A DNA stretch of 64,000 nt from Isoetes taiwanensis. Taxonomy: Eukaryota; Streptophyta; Lycopodiopsida; Isoetales; Isoetaceae. The DNA lies in contig JAJEKV010000002.1 in assembly GCA_021234155.1 (NCBI GenBank), forward strand, positions 27,705,299 through 27,769,298, in the 5' to 3' direction. Below the pieces are notes generated by a model. It ran no database searches and had not been told where the DNA came from. It saw only the letters and a list, made by a program, of their open reading frames with translations. A program made the position numbers and the translations under genes. Below, piece after piece: positions 34,855 to 49,428 of the stretch. Every line of letters starts with the position of its first letter. The first letter of the stretch is position 1.

Positions 34855-34860
34855 TATAAA
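34855..34860 (+). promoter_or_regulatory. TATA box of first 80-aa gene
   Basis: TATAAA lies 38 bp before the ATG at 34898. Upstream, the words CTCAATAATGGCG, TACAATCTAC and CCAATAATTCACATCAATAA are shared almost base for base with the second gene's promoter, which suggests a conserved promoter. Confidence 0.65.
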
Positions 34861-34897
34861 AACATCTCGATTCGGTGGTAGAGATCATTCATCTTCC

Positions 34898-35140
34898 ATG
34901 GCTTCCTTGCCTCCTCGTCCGGAGCACATCCGATCCTTCAAGTGCTGCTTGAGCTACAACGATCTGTGTGAATGCTACAGAAATGGTATTAATCTTGATC
35001 CATGGCTCCAGTCCAAAGCAGATGGTCCTACGAGTGGTTGCAGGAAGCTCACTCGTGTTGTGGTCCACCTTTATTGGCTTCCTGATCAGGAGATCTATGA
35101 GTTGAATGGCATCACCTTAGCAGGTGTTGATGATGAGTGA
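34898..35140 (+). CDS. Small 80-aa protein, tandem paralogue 1
   Basis: An 80-residue protein of unknown function with no signal peptide or membrane segment. It shares with its neighbour at 35533 the blocks S-Y-N-D-L, L-D-P-x-L-x-S-K-A, R-x-x-R-V-x-(V/I)-H-L-x-W-L-P and Y-E-L-x-G-I-T-x-A-x-V-D-D-E, ending at the same residue. It has four to five Cys residues near the N-terminus and centre (C-C-L, C-E-C, G-C-R). A TATA box 38 bp upstream makes the ATG at 34898 a sensible start with a very short leader. The equal length and conservation of protein, promoter and stop context argue that it is a real gene. No family is recognised. It lies tail-to-tail with the DUF7869 pseudogene. Confidence 0.6.
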   Translation: MASLPPRPEHIRSFKCCLSYNDLCECYRNGINLDPWLQSKADGPTSGCRKLTRVVVHLYWLPDQEIYELNGITLAGVDDE

Positions 35141-35489
35141 ATCGTTGAAGACCTGTGTACCTGTCAAGGATATAATAATGATATATGAGCACTTCTATAG
35201 TATGTAAGGATGTAATAAGCATAATCAATGTTATTTGATGTATTGAACCTGAGTGATTCGTATGGGTGTGCTCTTCGACCTCCACTTAATCTGCAAGCAG
35301 CCCCTAATTTAAATCACACCTAAATTACTCAAGCACAAATACTTTTGCCTTAGTAAAATCCACAAAGCATGTTTTCACTTGATACATATATCCATACAAA
35401 ATATGCATTATACTTGTACATATACATGAGTCTTATATACGCTCAATAATGGCGCTACAATCTACTCCAATAATTCACATCAATAATTT

Positions 35490-35496
35490 TATAAAA
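35490..35496 (+). promoter_or_regulatory. TATA box of second 80-aa gene
   Basis: TATAAAA sits about 37 bp before the ATG at 35533, the same spacing as in the first gene. Because it lies inside the longer open frame starting at 35449, it argues that translation starts at 35533 rather than upstream. Confidence 0.65.
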
Positions 35497-35532
35497 GCAG
35501 CTCACTTCGGGGCTAGAGGTCATTCATATCCC

Positions 35533-35775
35533 ATGGATTTTTCGCCTTCTTCTGTTCACCACATTGAGGCGATCAAGTGCTCAATGAGCTACAATGATCT
35601 TGTCGGTTGCCTAGACAGGGGTATTCTTCTTGATCCCTACCTGCGATCCAAAGCTATGGGCGCTGAGATTCGTTGCCCTAGGCTAATTCGTGTTATGATC
35701 CACCTCATTTGGCTTCCTGAGCGCAATAGCTATGAGTTATCAGGGATCACTCCTGCAGCTGTTGATGATGAATGA
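35533..35775 (+). CDS. Small 80-aa protein, tandem paralogue 2
   Basis: Starting at the ATG that aligns with the first gene's start, the product is again exactly 80 residues: M-D-F-S-P-S-S, then S-Y-N-D-L-V-G-C, L-D-P-Y-L-R-S-K-A-M-G, L-I-R-V-M-I-H-L-I-W-L-P-E and A-A-V-D-D-E at the C-terminus. The open frame extends upstream to 35449, but that extension corresponds to promoter sequence in the paralogue and contains the TATA box. About half the residues match paralogue 1, and the best kept are hydrophobic and charged positions rather than random ones. Function is unknown. The stop lies about 140 bp from the 3' end of the opposing DUF7869 pseudogene. Confidence 0.6.
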   Translation: MDFSPSSVHHIEAIKCSMSYNDLVGCLDRGILLDPYLRSKAMGAEIRCPRLIRVMIHLIWLPERNSYELSGITPAAVDDE

Positions 35776-35912
35776 ATCACCTGTTCAACATTGTATAGTG
35801 TAAGAGCTCTTGTGTTAAGATGAAAAATGCAAGACCTAATGAATAATAACTAGTCTATTGTACCTTGCATATTTATATGATATAGTAATTATGTAAAACA
35901 TCATTGCATACC

Positions 35913-38320
35913 TCAGGGGTTCTCATCATACTCGTTAGCTTCTTTAGCCACTAATTCTTGCAACTGAGCCCCCACACTACTGGGGATCACCACTAACAAC
36001 GGCCTGGTCTCTACCGCCCAACCGTAGTCTATTGTTTTCAAATGTTGGTAGCGTGGCGGGTCATTAGGATTGGGTCTCCAATTCTTGCTCCAGCAATCCC
36101 TATACTGCATTGCATATGAGGTTCCCTTTCTGGCAACAGGATCAAACCAAGAGACAAACACCTCTTCGTAATGAGGGAGATTAGGATCCTCTATTGGGTC
36201 CTCTTCGGCAAAAGCCATCCAGGTCGGGCAGTTATCATGTGGCCTGATCAGCAAGAGCATTCCTTTCTTGACATCTTGGTAGGGGTCAAATATTTCAACT
36301 GGGTTCCTGGGTTCTTGGGTCTACCCGAGAAAGGCCCTACATAATGAGATGCTTCAATGTGTTGATCCACCAACACGTTTTCGGGTTCTTCCAATGCGTC
36401 TTGCCTGGTGCTGGGCCAGAAATCTTCAATGACAGCTCTGCCGGGTTGAACGTCCCCAAGCACTCGCAATAAGGTGGACCAGTAGTCAATAACTTAATTC
36501 ATATATGTGTTGGACCATGAGTTATCGCCAGCTCTAGAAATAGCTGCCCAGTGCATCATGTACTTGGCAATAGAAGCTCTCAATGCACCTATATCTTTCA
36601 ATCTCCCATATGGCTGCACGACCTTAGGTGACCCTCTCGGAATCATAGGTAAGCCTTGGGCATCCTCCTTCCACATTCTGATTCCCTTTTCAGGGAGCCA
36701 CTCCCTATGCCCTGGCCTCATCTTGTAGAACATTAGTGGCCATCCATCCTTCATGCAGAACTTGAAGAGTAGAGGTTCCAAATGACCACATAAACGGTCC
36801 TTCTTATCAGGGATAAAACCTTTCACGAATTCCTTCCAATTAGGAACCTCTGACACAAGGTAAGGTGAAGGAGACTTTGAACTACACTGCCTGAAGAGTT
36901 GCATAAGCTCTGGAATAGTCAATGCATCTGATCTTCTCATTAGAGTAGACTAGTTTCCAAAGAGGGCATCTATGTCATCGTGGGTGTTAACCATCATGAA
37001 TCCCAGCTGCACTTGATCGAAGACACCTAACCAAACCAAGTATGACAAGTAAGAGAAAAGATACCTGTTTTGACCTGAGCAATTGTCTAGCTGCAAGTAA
37101 AGCCTCCTAGACAACTTCTTCGGTACCATAGGGCCCTTGGGAGGAGGCAGAAAATCATTTCTAGTGCCATTTACCATTTTTGTCCTAAGGGCATCCGTGT
37201 TTAAAATTGCTCCACCCCAGCAGCTTTCAGGATGATCTGTATGTCTCAAATGTCCCCAGTTGTCCTCAGATTGATTCTCCAGTGTTTTCAAGGTATGATT
37301 TAAAGATCCCACATGAAAATTCGAATCATCAGGCCAGAGGTCCAGTGAGAAGTGGCCCAAGGCACCTACACCATGCCCGTGCATGGGAGCACCTGTAACA
37401 CTCACCTTCAATCGTTCACCCCTCCAAACAGACTTTGCTAGCTTTTCTAGACGAGGAACCATGGTCTTATTCTGATCCATCTTATCATGTATAATGGTTA
37501 AAGCATGTTCAGGAGATCGATGAGACAAAGCTCTCCATGACCAGTAGAGACTCCTGCATGAAAGTTGATCTGTCATGTGAGATTTCCTTTCTACGGCAAG
37601 CTCCCTTCTTTCATTTGGATCTCTAGTCTTGGCAAGCTTCTCCTTTATCACAATACAGGTATTACACTTAGAAAATGCTATCCTTTTAGCGATTGCTACC
37701 TCTGAGTGGTTCTCCTTCCATGCTGACAAGAAGGACGAGGGAGAAACATGTTTTCCTGTCATCTCGTGCACGGTAATATCTACCTCTTGATGTATGTCCT
37801 TTTTAGTCAAGATGGAAGTTAATCTTTTCTTGTTCTCTCTAGTGCCTCCACTCGTAACCTTTGAGCGGTGTGGCATAGTCTCAGCATTTTCATCTATATA
37901 CATAGATAGCACAACAGTTCCGGCCAGTGTATGAGATCTTGTCTTCTTAGATCCGGAGTTTCCATGCTCTGCAATCCTGTGGCCACTCAAAAATAGCTTC
38001 CTCCATTTGTAAAATGTAGAAATGGGTATACCATAAGCACTATGCCATGCCTTCACGCAGACTTGCTTGTTGTTGAGCATTAGCTTTGTGACAGTTCCAT
38101 TCTCTGAGCAAAGATCTAGCATATTGAAAGCAAAAGTTGTGCGTTCTTCATGTTCCAATAAAAGGTCCTCATGCAGGCTACCTCTTTAAACGTGAAATTA
38201 GCACAACATCTCTTCAAGCAGCAGAGCGAGGACCTGAACTGCAAGATAGCGTCAGTTGTGGTTTTTCTTTCACATTTGTTTAGGGCGGACCGTGGTCTGG
38301 CCCTCCTGTTTACCATGTGG
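35913..38320 (-). pseudogene. DUF7869-type gene, nearly full length but broken
   Basis: Reading down from about 38320: a Cys-rich start (C-C-L-K-R-C-C), a frameshift near 38155, then 402 residues including a helix-turn-helix-like segment (G-I-P-I-S-T-F-Y-K-W-R-K), the block L-Q-L-D-N-C-S-G-Q-N and N-T-H-D-D-I-D-A-L-F-G-N. Next come an in-frame TAG at 36950, an in-frame TAA at 36494 (Glu in the copy near 25463), and a frameshift near 36310. The C-terminal piece has C-P-T-W-M-A-F-A-E-E and N-W-R-P-N-P-N-D-P-P-R-Y. The D-N-x-x-G-x-N and H-x-x-D-I-D-x-x-F blocks are hallmarks of the domain annotated as DUF7869, whose layout resembles RNase-H-fold transposases; that resemblance is inference. A second fragment lies at 25306-26040, and two 80-aa genes face its 3' end. 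Confidence 0.8.
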
Positions 38321-38946
38321 TATTGTCTTTTTTTTGTTATTCCAACCTCCGGCCTGATAGCATAAGGTTATTTCTCGAGCTCTGTTTTTTTTTTTTTTTT
38401 TTTTTTTTATTATTATAATAATTAATAGGGGAATGCATATACAATTTGAAGTTGAAAATATTAAAGAACATGGTGGTTATTTGGCCAAGACGTAATTTAA
38501 TGCGTCCTATTAGCTGATTTTCCAAGCAGTGGTTTTATACTATTTGTACTATATGTATTTGAATAGTGGCTCTGTATGGAAGTCGTATTCCAAAATTGAG
38601 AATCTCAAAGAACTTGGTGGTTTATTCGCCAAGTCGTGATTTAATCTCAGTTTTGCAGCCGATAGTTCCAAAAATATGGATACACTTGGTTTACAGGTCG
38701 TAAACTCGGTATTGACAAGCATGAAAAATTCTGAGGCTCATTGATAACGACCTTTGAAGGCATGACTGCTTACAAAAGAATGTGGCTATAGCACCAAGGT
38801 AAAATGGTCTTACATAAAAGTGATGATTGAAAGCCTAATGCATTAAATACACTTGGGATACATGGCACTCATTTTTCAGTGGGCTAAAAGGGCTAACATA
38901 TGGAATTTTTTTATTTTTTTTTTTTTTATTATTATAAGTAATGATG
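38321..38946. other. Non-coding stretch with poly-T tracts
   Basis: Poly-T runs lie at 38383-38408 and about 38909-38927. TTATTATAAGTAATGATG just before 38947 is the left flank of the LTR insertion and is also the start of homology to 46056. The stretch contains no gene. Confidence 0.5.
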
Positions 38947-41900
38947 TGTTGTGCGTTTTTTCTTGACTATTTTTTCATGATGTGCCTAAATTGGTAAAAT
39001 GTGTGCAAAAATGGAGAATTATATGGGTGTAATGTGGAGAAAATGTAAAAAATGTGAAAATATTGGGGATGAAGCATTTATGATGTACTGATGTGGAACC
39101 TATGGACTTGAAGGAGTATTAAAGTCCTTAAGAAATATTTTCAATGGTTGATAATTTGATGATGTGTCATGAATCTGGGGAAGCATGGTAGTTGCAAAGA
39201 AGTTTGGATGACCTAGATTTGAAGTTGAGGTGGCAAAATCTAGTGAACTTATGGTAGTTAGAATTTGGATCTAAGGTTGTGATTTGCCTAGATCTAGTGG
39301 CTAGGATCAAGTAGAGTTTTCTATAAGATAGCCAAAATTCGTGTAGAAGGGAGGCCCAAATTTGGAAGATGACATCTGGGCAAAGTTCTTGAAGTTGTGA
39401 GTATGTTTCTTGATCAGTTGAATATTATTATGTTGAAGTATGATATTTTGATTATGATTATGTGATTCTCCTATTTGTTATCTCTATTTCTATAATCTCA
39501 AAAGACTTGTGTAAGAATGATTATGTTGGTGATTTATGATGCCAGTAGAGTGAGGCCTAGCCTATCTCATATACCTTGAGATTTGCTTGGGTTGTTGTAG
39601 TTAGCGCTTGTTCTTCAGTTTTCCTTGGGTGCGAAGAAGATGCTAACATATTTTGGGGGGCATTGCGAGAAAGCAACATTCTACTAGCATTATATCCAAG
39701 AAAGGGACGATTTTGCCATTTATAGTAGCGAGCAAATAAACAAAACTTATTGTCATTCCTCCTTTCAAAATCAAAGTTCCCTTTGCCGCAAATTCAAGAG
39801 GTATGGATACTGATTCTTGACTCCTTTCTCTTTTTTTCGGGCCAACAAAATTAGAAAGAGGTGCACAAAATTAGCATGAGATATGTTCGTGATTCTTCCG
39901 ATTCTGTTTGAAATTATTTATGAAGTCCAACTTTTGCTAGACCCCTGTCTCTGTCTCTGTCTCTGTAAACAAAGTAAAAACCATTAAAGGGGGCAAAATA
40001 ATTTGTCTATCCATACCTGTTTCTATACCTTAAAAGTTGCATGACTTGTGGATCTGTTGCTCGTTGCAAAGAAGAGCCATGGCATATCCTCATCTTCCCC
40101 GCCTAGTGTGGTTTATCTCGCCACATTGCATTCGCAGACCATTGGGTTACATTCCCTCTTCATCACCCTTTTCGCTTAAGTATTTTTTCCTTTTCGAAGC
40201 ATTCGTTCAGACTAAATCCTTATTGCAGGCATACCTCCTTAAGCTTCAAAGTCATGGCTTCCAACTCGCTTTTAATGATGCCTGCTTTTTTTTATCGCCT
40301 GCAGCCTTCTTTTTCCGTTTGATTGGAGATTTGATCAAGGGTTTTCTTCGCAATATTTTCCTTCTCACTAATCAGTATCAATAGGGCAGCCATGGCCGGA
40401 TTCTTGCCCTAGTCCTTCCTTCCTGATGCCTCCATACATTCTGTGCTTCTGCCATAGTGGCTATTCTTCTGCCAGAAAACTGCCTCTATTAAAGATGGAA
40501 CCTGAAAAACAAAAATAGGGATGAGGAGTCGGTTGATTCGCCCAGGCCATGAATCGTTCTGCCATGCCATAATCAAAGAAAAAACCTTCCTTCTGCCATA
40601 CCCTAACCGCCATCACGCGCACAGAAAGGCCATGCCCTAAACCCGTGTTCGTAGCAAGGAAAAAAAGAAATGAAAAAAAAGGGGTATGAAGAATGATGTA
40701 ATGCAAAGGTTATAGAAAAAATCAAAATCCTTTTACCTCATAATGGTGCACATGGCATGTTGGATAAATTGTGTGGCTATCAACTACTAGATCATGAGTT
40801 CAAGTCCATGTAGAGATATGAAGTGCTATATTTTTCGAAGATGTTTGTTTATTCCATGGGAAGACCCTAGGCACTATTTATTTTCCAACAAGTTATTTGA
40901 AGTCCAAGATAGAAGATGAAGATACAATGGTCGGCATTTTGTTTTTGCAATCTAATGAAGTCTAATGTTTGAATTTCTTTATTGTTGAAGTTGCATCAAA
41001 GGAAGTTGTACAAGTTTTATTTTTTATTTAAGTGATTATGGATGGCATGATGGATGTGCTGACCTAGAAAGGCAGCAGCATCTCATGACCTATGTAAAAT
41101 GTGATGAAAAATTATAATTGTTGTGAAGGGGATAGAGCGCCATACCAAGCAGTAGAGCGAGGGTGCCACTGACCTGGATGGGACTTGCCACCCTATAATT
41201 GATGAAGATGAAGTGATGTTAGAAGTTTTTAGTATTTTTTTCTTGGAAGACTTCTATAGATGGTTTTGAAGACTTGAAGATATTTTGACATTGGATTTTT
41301 GCTAAGTTGTGATGCTATTTTTACGACCTACTTTTGAGGACCAAGTTGAAGACATGAAGATCAAATATAAGATTTTGAAGAATTCATCGGGACGATGAAT
41401 AATCTTGGGGGGGAATAATGTTGTGCGTTTTTTCTTGACTATTTTTTCATGATGTGCCTAAATTGGTGAAATGTGTGCAAAAATGGAGAATTATATGGGT
41501 GTAATGTGGAGAAAATGTAAAAAATGTGAAAATATTGGGGATGAAGCATTTATGATGTACTGATGTGGAACCTATGGACTTGAAGGAGTATTAAAGTCCT
41601 TAAGAAATATTTTCAATGGTTGATAATTTGATGATGTGTCATGAATCTGGGGAAGCATGGTAGTTGCAAAGAAGTTTGGATGACCTAGATTTGAAGTTGA
41701 GGTGGCAAAATCTAGTGAACTTATGGTAGTTAGAATTTGGATCTAAGGTTGTGATTTGCCTAGATCTAGTGGCTAGGATCAAGTAGAGTTTTCTATAAGA
41801 TAGCCAAAATTCGTGTAGAAGGGAGGCCCAAATTTGGAAGATATCTGGGCAAAGTTCTTGAAGTTGTGAGTATGTTTCTTGATCAGTTGAATATTATTAT

Positions 41901-42117
41901 GTTGAAGTATGATATTTTGATTATGATTATGTGATTCTCCTATTTGTTATCTCTATTTCTATAATCTCAAAAGACTTGTGTAAGAATGATTATGTTGGTG
42001 ATTTATGATGCCAGTAGAGTGAGGCCTAGCCTATCTCATATACCTTGAGATTTGCTTGGGTTGTTGTAGTTAGCGCTTGTTCTTCAGTTTTCCTTGGGTG
42101 CGAAGAAGATGCTAACA
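38947..42117. mobile_element. Young non-autonomous LTR retrotransposon
   Basis: The two LTRs are 38947-39648 (702 bp) and 41419-42117 (699 bp), both running from TGTTGTGCG to GATGCTAACA. By eye they differ only by a substitution near 38996 and a 3-bp indel near 39370. TGATG flanks the element on both sides (38942-38946, 42118-42122). A purine tract, CTTGGGGGGGAATAA, precedes the right LTR, and TGGGGGGCATTGCG starts 5 bp after the left LTR as a possible primer site. The internal 1,770 bp has no gag or pol, only an unrecognised 115-codon frame at 40037-40384. The homologous site at 46056-46080 is empty, reading straight through AGTAATGATGGAATCC. Confidence 0.93.
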
Positions 42118-45100
42118 TGATGGAATCCTTAGGGCTCTCTGTCTGTAGCTATGTAGTAATTTACTACAGGTTGCTTGAACAAAGGTAAAGACCAATGGTT
42201 CTATGGCATATATGTGACACTAGGGCTTTATGGATGCAAAGTGATACACTGCTAGGTGCTCTATCATAAGCTTTAGGAATCTAAGGCATTATTGCACTAT
42301 CATGGGCATGTAGCAAAGGTTTGATATTGTTTACAGAAATGGAGTATGGGGAAAACCCATGGTTGCATAATGGTGGTGTTGATCAAATATGTCCTTCACA
42401 TGTGTACACAAAGAAAACTGGTGGAAAAGAAAAATACAGTGGAAAATAGAAAAACATGATGGTCATGCTTTTTGTAACCGTGAACCTCTACTTGACCGTA
42501 GAGTTTCCGGCAGCTCAGCGGCCACCATACAGTTGGCTTGCAACAGATTGGGCAACTCTTAGCCATTGATGGATGGTGAGATTTCGATTATGCAAGAACT
42601 AGGGTTTAGAAAAATAAAAGGTAAATTATGATCCTGACCTAACATATAATGCATTTTTTGAACCCTAATTAGGGTATTCCGAACTTGCTCTTGCGGCATA
42701 GAATGCTGGAAGATAGATGCATATAGAATATTATGGCATGTCTTGGATGGCGGAGCCACAAATGCATAGCAAGATGGGTGATCTTCTAGTTCTATAGAAC
42801 TGTAGCTGCAACAGTGCATAAAGGCTGTGAAAATAGATGTAAATAAGATGGCTTTGAAGATGGCTTTGATGCCTGCTTCTTGGGAGAAGAAGGTAAATAC
42901 TTCATGGGAAAAATATGCCAATTCCATAAGGCTATCGTAGCAACATGATTGAAGAGCTATGCTAATTTGAATAAAGGGAAAGATGCTGGTGACATTAACC
43001 GAAATCCATCGCTTTTTTGCATGTGATAATCCAGGAGAATAATATAGAGATGCCATCCACTATTTCTTTGAGTAAACAAGGCATTGGAGAACTTCTGGCA
43101 ATTTGCAGATCAACATGACCAAAGGCAATTATGCTGGAACAAAGGTCTTCTCCCAGGTTTGAATAACTCTATTTGCTGAATACTTTGTGTGGATATTTTT
43201 CTTTATATGATAATAAGGCATGGCACTATTCGTATGGATCTATTTTCTTTTCAACTGGATGTTTACATTAGTCTAATGCTACTATAATGAGCCATGGGTT
43301 GTGCATTTGTGGCCTATGTGTTTGCTGCAATAGCATGTATTTGCTCCTTCCTCCAGCATGCCTTCATGATTGCACTGAATGCATCAGCTTCTCCAAATCA
43401 GCAGTGTATCTCTTGAAGTCAGAATACAGTGCTCTGATATACCTGACCTGCACAAATTGATTGGGTTGGACAATTAAGTTGGTACACGAAAAAATAAGAC
43501 GTTGAGATAGCATGGTAGTTGTTGTCCAGCACATTTGGAATTTTGATAGGGCAATTCAACCGAGATATGTTTATCGATATGCGGATTATACGCATCTGAG
43601 TACCTTCTCATGAGCAGGCTTCGAGAATGATTCCGGCCTTTGTGATGATACCAAATTGTCCTAACCCTCCCAAAGTCAAAGAAAGAAGAGGTCAAGATTT
43701 GTTGTTGGTGAGCATGTTAAGATCTGGCCTTTGCCTACAATTATTAACAAATCAAACAACTTGAGGGCATTGTTGCTAAGAATGAGACAATAGAATGTAA
43801 TTCCAGACCCAAATCTTGTTACCTGTGACGACTTCCATTTGCAAAACATTGCCAACTGAGGCCCATAACGAAATGCTTGGCCACTTACACCAAAGATTGG
43901 AAAGAGTTCTTTCTACGCTTAAATAGAGGTAATCGTGAGGTAATCAGTCCATGATGTAGGAGTGAGGCTAAACTCTAGACCTGGCTTTGAGAACATCAAT
44001 CCAAAGCTCACCAAAGATCGACATCAAGATAGGCAGCTTCGTAAAAAACTTGAATGCCTTTGTCGCCTTCTGTGAAAAACTTGAATGCCTTTGAGAGAGG
44101 ACATATCAACAACAATCCCATTGGGAGCTTGAGCTTGGCCCCGAATAGAATGACCATGGCTTCCGGGCCGCTATTGTGAGCGGGGAGACTTATCGCAGCA
44201 AAGAATCGAGTAGAAATATCCTCCACAGATGATGGATAGAGCACACCCCGGGCTCATGATGCAATCAGAGACCCAAAATCGTTATGCATGGCTTGAGTTG
44301 AGAAAAGATAACTGCCACAAATGCTGATCTAATCAATAGTGGGCTAGTTTAACTAGAACTTGATTCTACAGAAGCAGATTCTACTGTTATCAGATTGTTT
44401 ATTTGTAATAAAACAGGTCTATATTGGTTCAGAGTCTTGCAGACATTAACTTCACTTTGAGATAGCTTTAGAAGTACCATAGTGTAAATGCTTGGGGCCT
44501 ATTGCAGGAAATACTTGGAAAATAGGTTAACAGTACTGCTATACAATGGCTTCATGGAAATTCTAACTACTGGGCAGGTTTGGAACTTGAACATTTTGAG
44601 GTCCTTTTTTCTCTAATGCTTTATGCCTAAATGGTAACAAGGCTATAAACATGGTATGCTCTTGCTGATACATGATTGGACATACTTGCATTTTTTGTTG
44701 TATAAACATGCAAGGTGAAGGGCGAAAAGCCCAAGAGATCCGTAGCTTACCTGCTAGTGACTTAGGCTCTTATCCTTTTTAGGCTAACTGTCCTCTGGTT
44801 TCACTGCAGGTAACGGGATTTCTTGCTCCTATGTGTGTTTTCCCATTCAAGTTGGAAAAGCTACAAGACAAGACGAGACGAGATGACATTGAACATATGT
44901 TTTTGACAAGTCTGCTGAGCACTCTATGGTGTTGATTTGGAAGATAAAGAAACTTCTAAACTGTATTTTTTATCTATTCTAGAGTCGATTTCTTAACTTT
45001 CCTAAAGGTAAACATGATGTATTGACCGAATAAATTAATTGAATTGACAAAAGGAGATTGTTTTTGGTAATTTATTTTGCGATGATAAATGTTAACCATT

Positions 45101-45220
45101 CTTAAGGCTTAAGTCAAAATTTACACCTGTTTTGGCTTAAGGCTGCATATTGGCCAGAAGTGGTCTTTGCAAAAGTCCATGGAAGGTAAAAGTCTGTTGA
45201 CCAGATTTTAAAAGGTTTTT
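42118..45220. repeat. Segmental duplication, copy B
   Basis: Nearly identical over 3.1 kb to 46069-49160 in the same orientation, starting TGATGGAATCCTTAGGGC and ending ACCAGATTTTAAAAGG. It carries the cytokinin dehydrogenase fragment. Differences from B' cluster at CAG/CTG triplets. Confidence 0.95.
43355..44310 (-). pseudogene. Cytokinin dehydrogenase fragment, copy B
   Basis: This is the same three-exon fragment as in B' (47319-48275), but with many small changes that break its frames. Almost every change sits at a CAG or CTG triplet of B' (for example ACCAGCATT reads ACCAAAGATT, GTCAGCATT reads GTCAAGATT, TTACTGATA reads TTATCGATA). The 24-bp in-frame duplication and the GATTACCTC duplication seen in B' are also recognisable, so those predate the duplication. 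The residual reading frame at 44008-44244 still shows Y-P-S-S-V-E-D-I-S-T. It is not functional as assembled; some defects may be sequencing artefacts. Confidence 0.8.
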
Positions 45221-46068
45221 TTTCTTTAACTCAGTTCTCTAGTTATACTAGGGGCCTTAAAATGGTTAAAATTCAGGTGTAGATAATTTCTTACTAATAT
45301 CTTTTGGTTATTTATAGGAATTGGCATAGGCTTGAAATGACGATTATAATTCTTTCTATCAATCTGGAAGATTACTCACTAAGGCTGCCAATGTGGACGA
45401 GTATAATGTCAATAATCAGTGGTACAAATATAACTTGTGCAAAAATGACAGATGAGTTTCGCTCTTGGCTTGCATCAAAAGTAAGGAGATCAGAAGTAAG
45501 GAGATCGACTAAAAAATAAAGGTAATATGACATTTGTTGTTGATGAAATTCTGCCAATATAACTTAACATGAAAGCTGGATCATAGGTTGAGGTTTGACT
45601 ATTTTAACTAGTCTTTAGGCATTGGCCAGACTAACCTCAATCTGTTTGCCATTTGGCTCTCGAATACTTGCAAAAAATGCAATAAGAGTTAATTAGGCAA
45701 CATAGGTAGGGTAGGGCTTTGGCAACAAGGTCCTACTGGGCAAAAGTATGCTGGTGGGTATCAAAAGCATGCGTCCGGACGCATGCTGACAGCACTCATA
45801 TAGCACCCCATATGGCAGCTTGTTTAGGGTGTTACTGGTACTAGCACATGGTAATTAGGTAATCAATAGAAATATGTAACAGCTCCAATGAATGACAAGT
45901 GGAATACTATGATAGAATAGTACATCCAGGGTGCTGATCTAAGTGCTGGGGCCGCGTTTTTTTGATACCCACCAGCATACTTTTGCCCTACTCTCCTTGT
46001 TGCTAACTCCATATTCATGACTTTGGCCCACCCTGACCTACGGTAGGTGGCAGGCTTTTTTTATTATA
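45221..46068. other. Spacer between duplication copies, containing a MITE
   Basis: Unique sequence between B and B'. An open frame at 45304-45519 has no recognisable content. The MITE at 45738-45988 lies inside. Confidence 0.5.
45738..45988. mobile_element. 251-bp MITE with long terminal inverted repeats
   Basis: The left end GGGCAAAAGTATGCTGGTGG continues GTATCAAAA; the right end is its complement, about 29 bp paired without mismatch. TACT flanks both sides (45734-45737, 45989-45992). A perfect 22-bp palindrome centred on GTCCGGAC lies just inside the left terminus (45766-45787). GGG-starting termini and a short target duplication suggest a PIF/Harbinger-type MITE, tentatively. Confidence 0.85.
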
Positions 46069-49160
<3,092 letters not shown>

Positions 49161-49428
49161 TTTTTTTTTGAGGGCAAGGTTGTTTTTATATTGCATCTAA
49201 GAAAGATACATCATAGGGTATATCATAGGAGACATACCTAATAAGTTCATGATACTATATGGCCAAGAACCATGATCCATAAAAGGATTCATGATGCCAA
49301 AAAAAGTTACATGGTCCTTGTAAAAGGGATCCATGAACCATAATAAGACAGCCAGAAACATAAACTGTTTAAACAAAATAGTGTAGCAGTCAGAAAGAAA
49401 AGAGTTCTCTTTAGGCCTATTTTCAAGA

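Noticed and set aside
35449-35532. Upstream in-frame extension of the second 80-aa gene
   Set aside because: It aligns with promoter sequence of the paralogue and contains the TATA box; the ATG at 35533 matches the paralogue start.
42559-43056. 165-codon minus-strand frame (and its 149-codon counterpart at 46585-47034)
   Set aside because: No recognisable domain, composition like intergenic DNA, and it lies downstream of the CKX truncation. Conservation between the copies only reflects the recent duplication.
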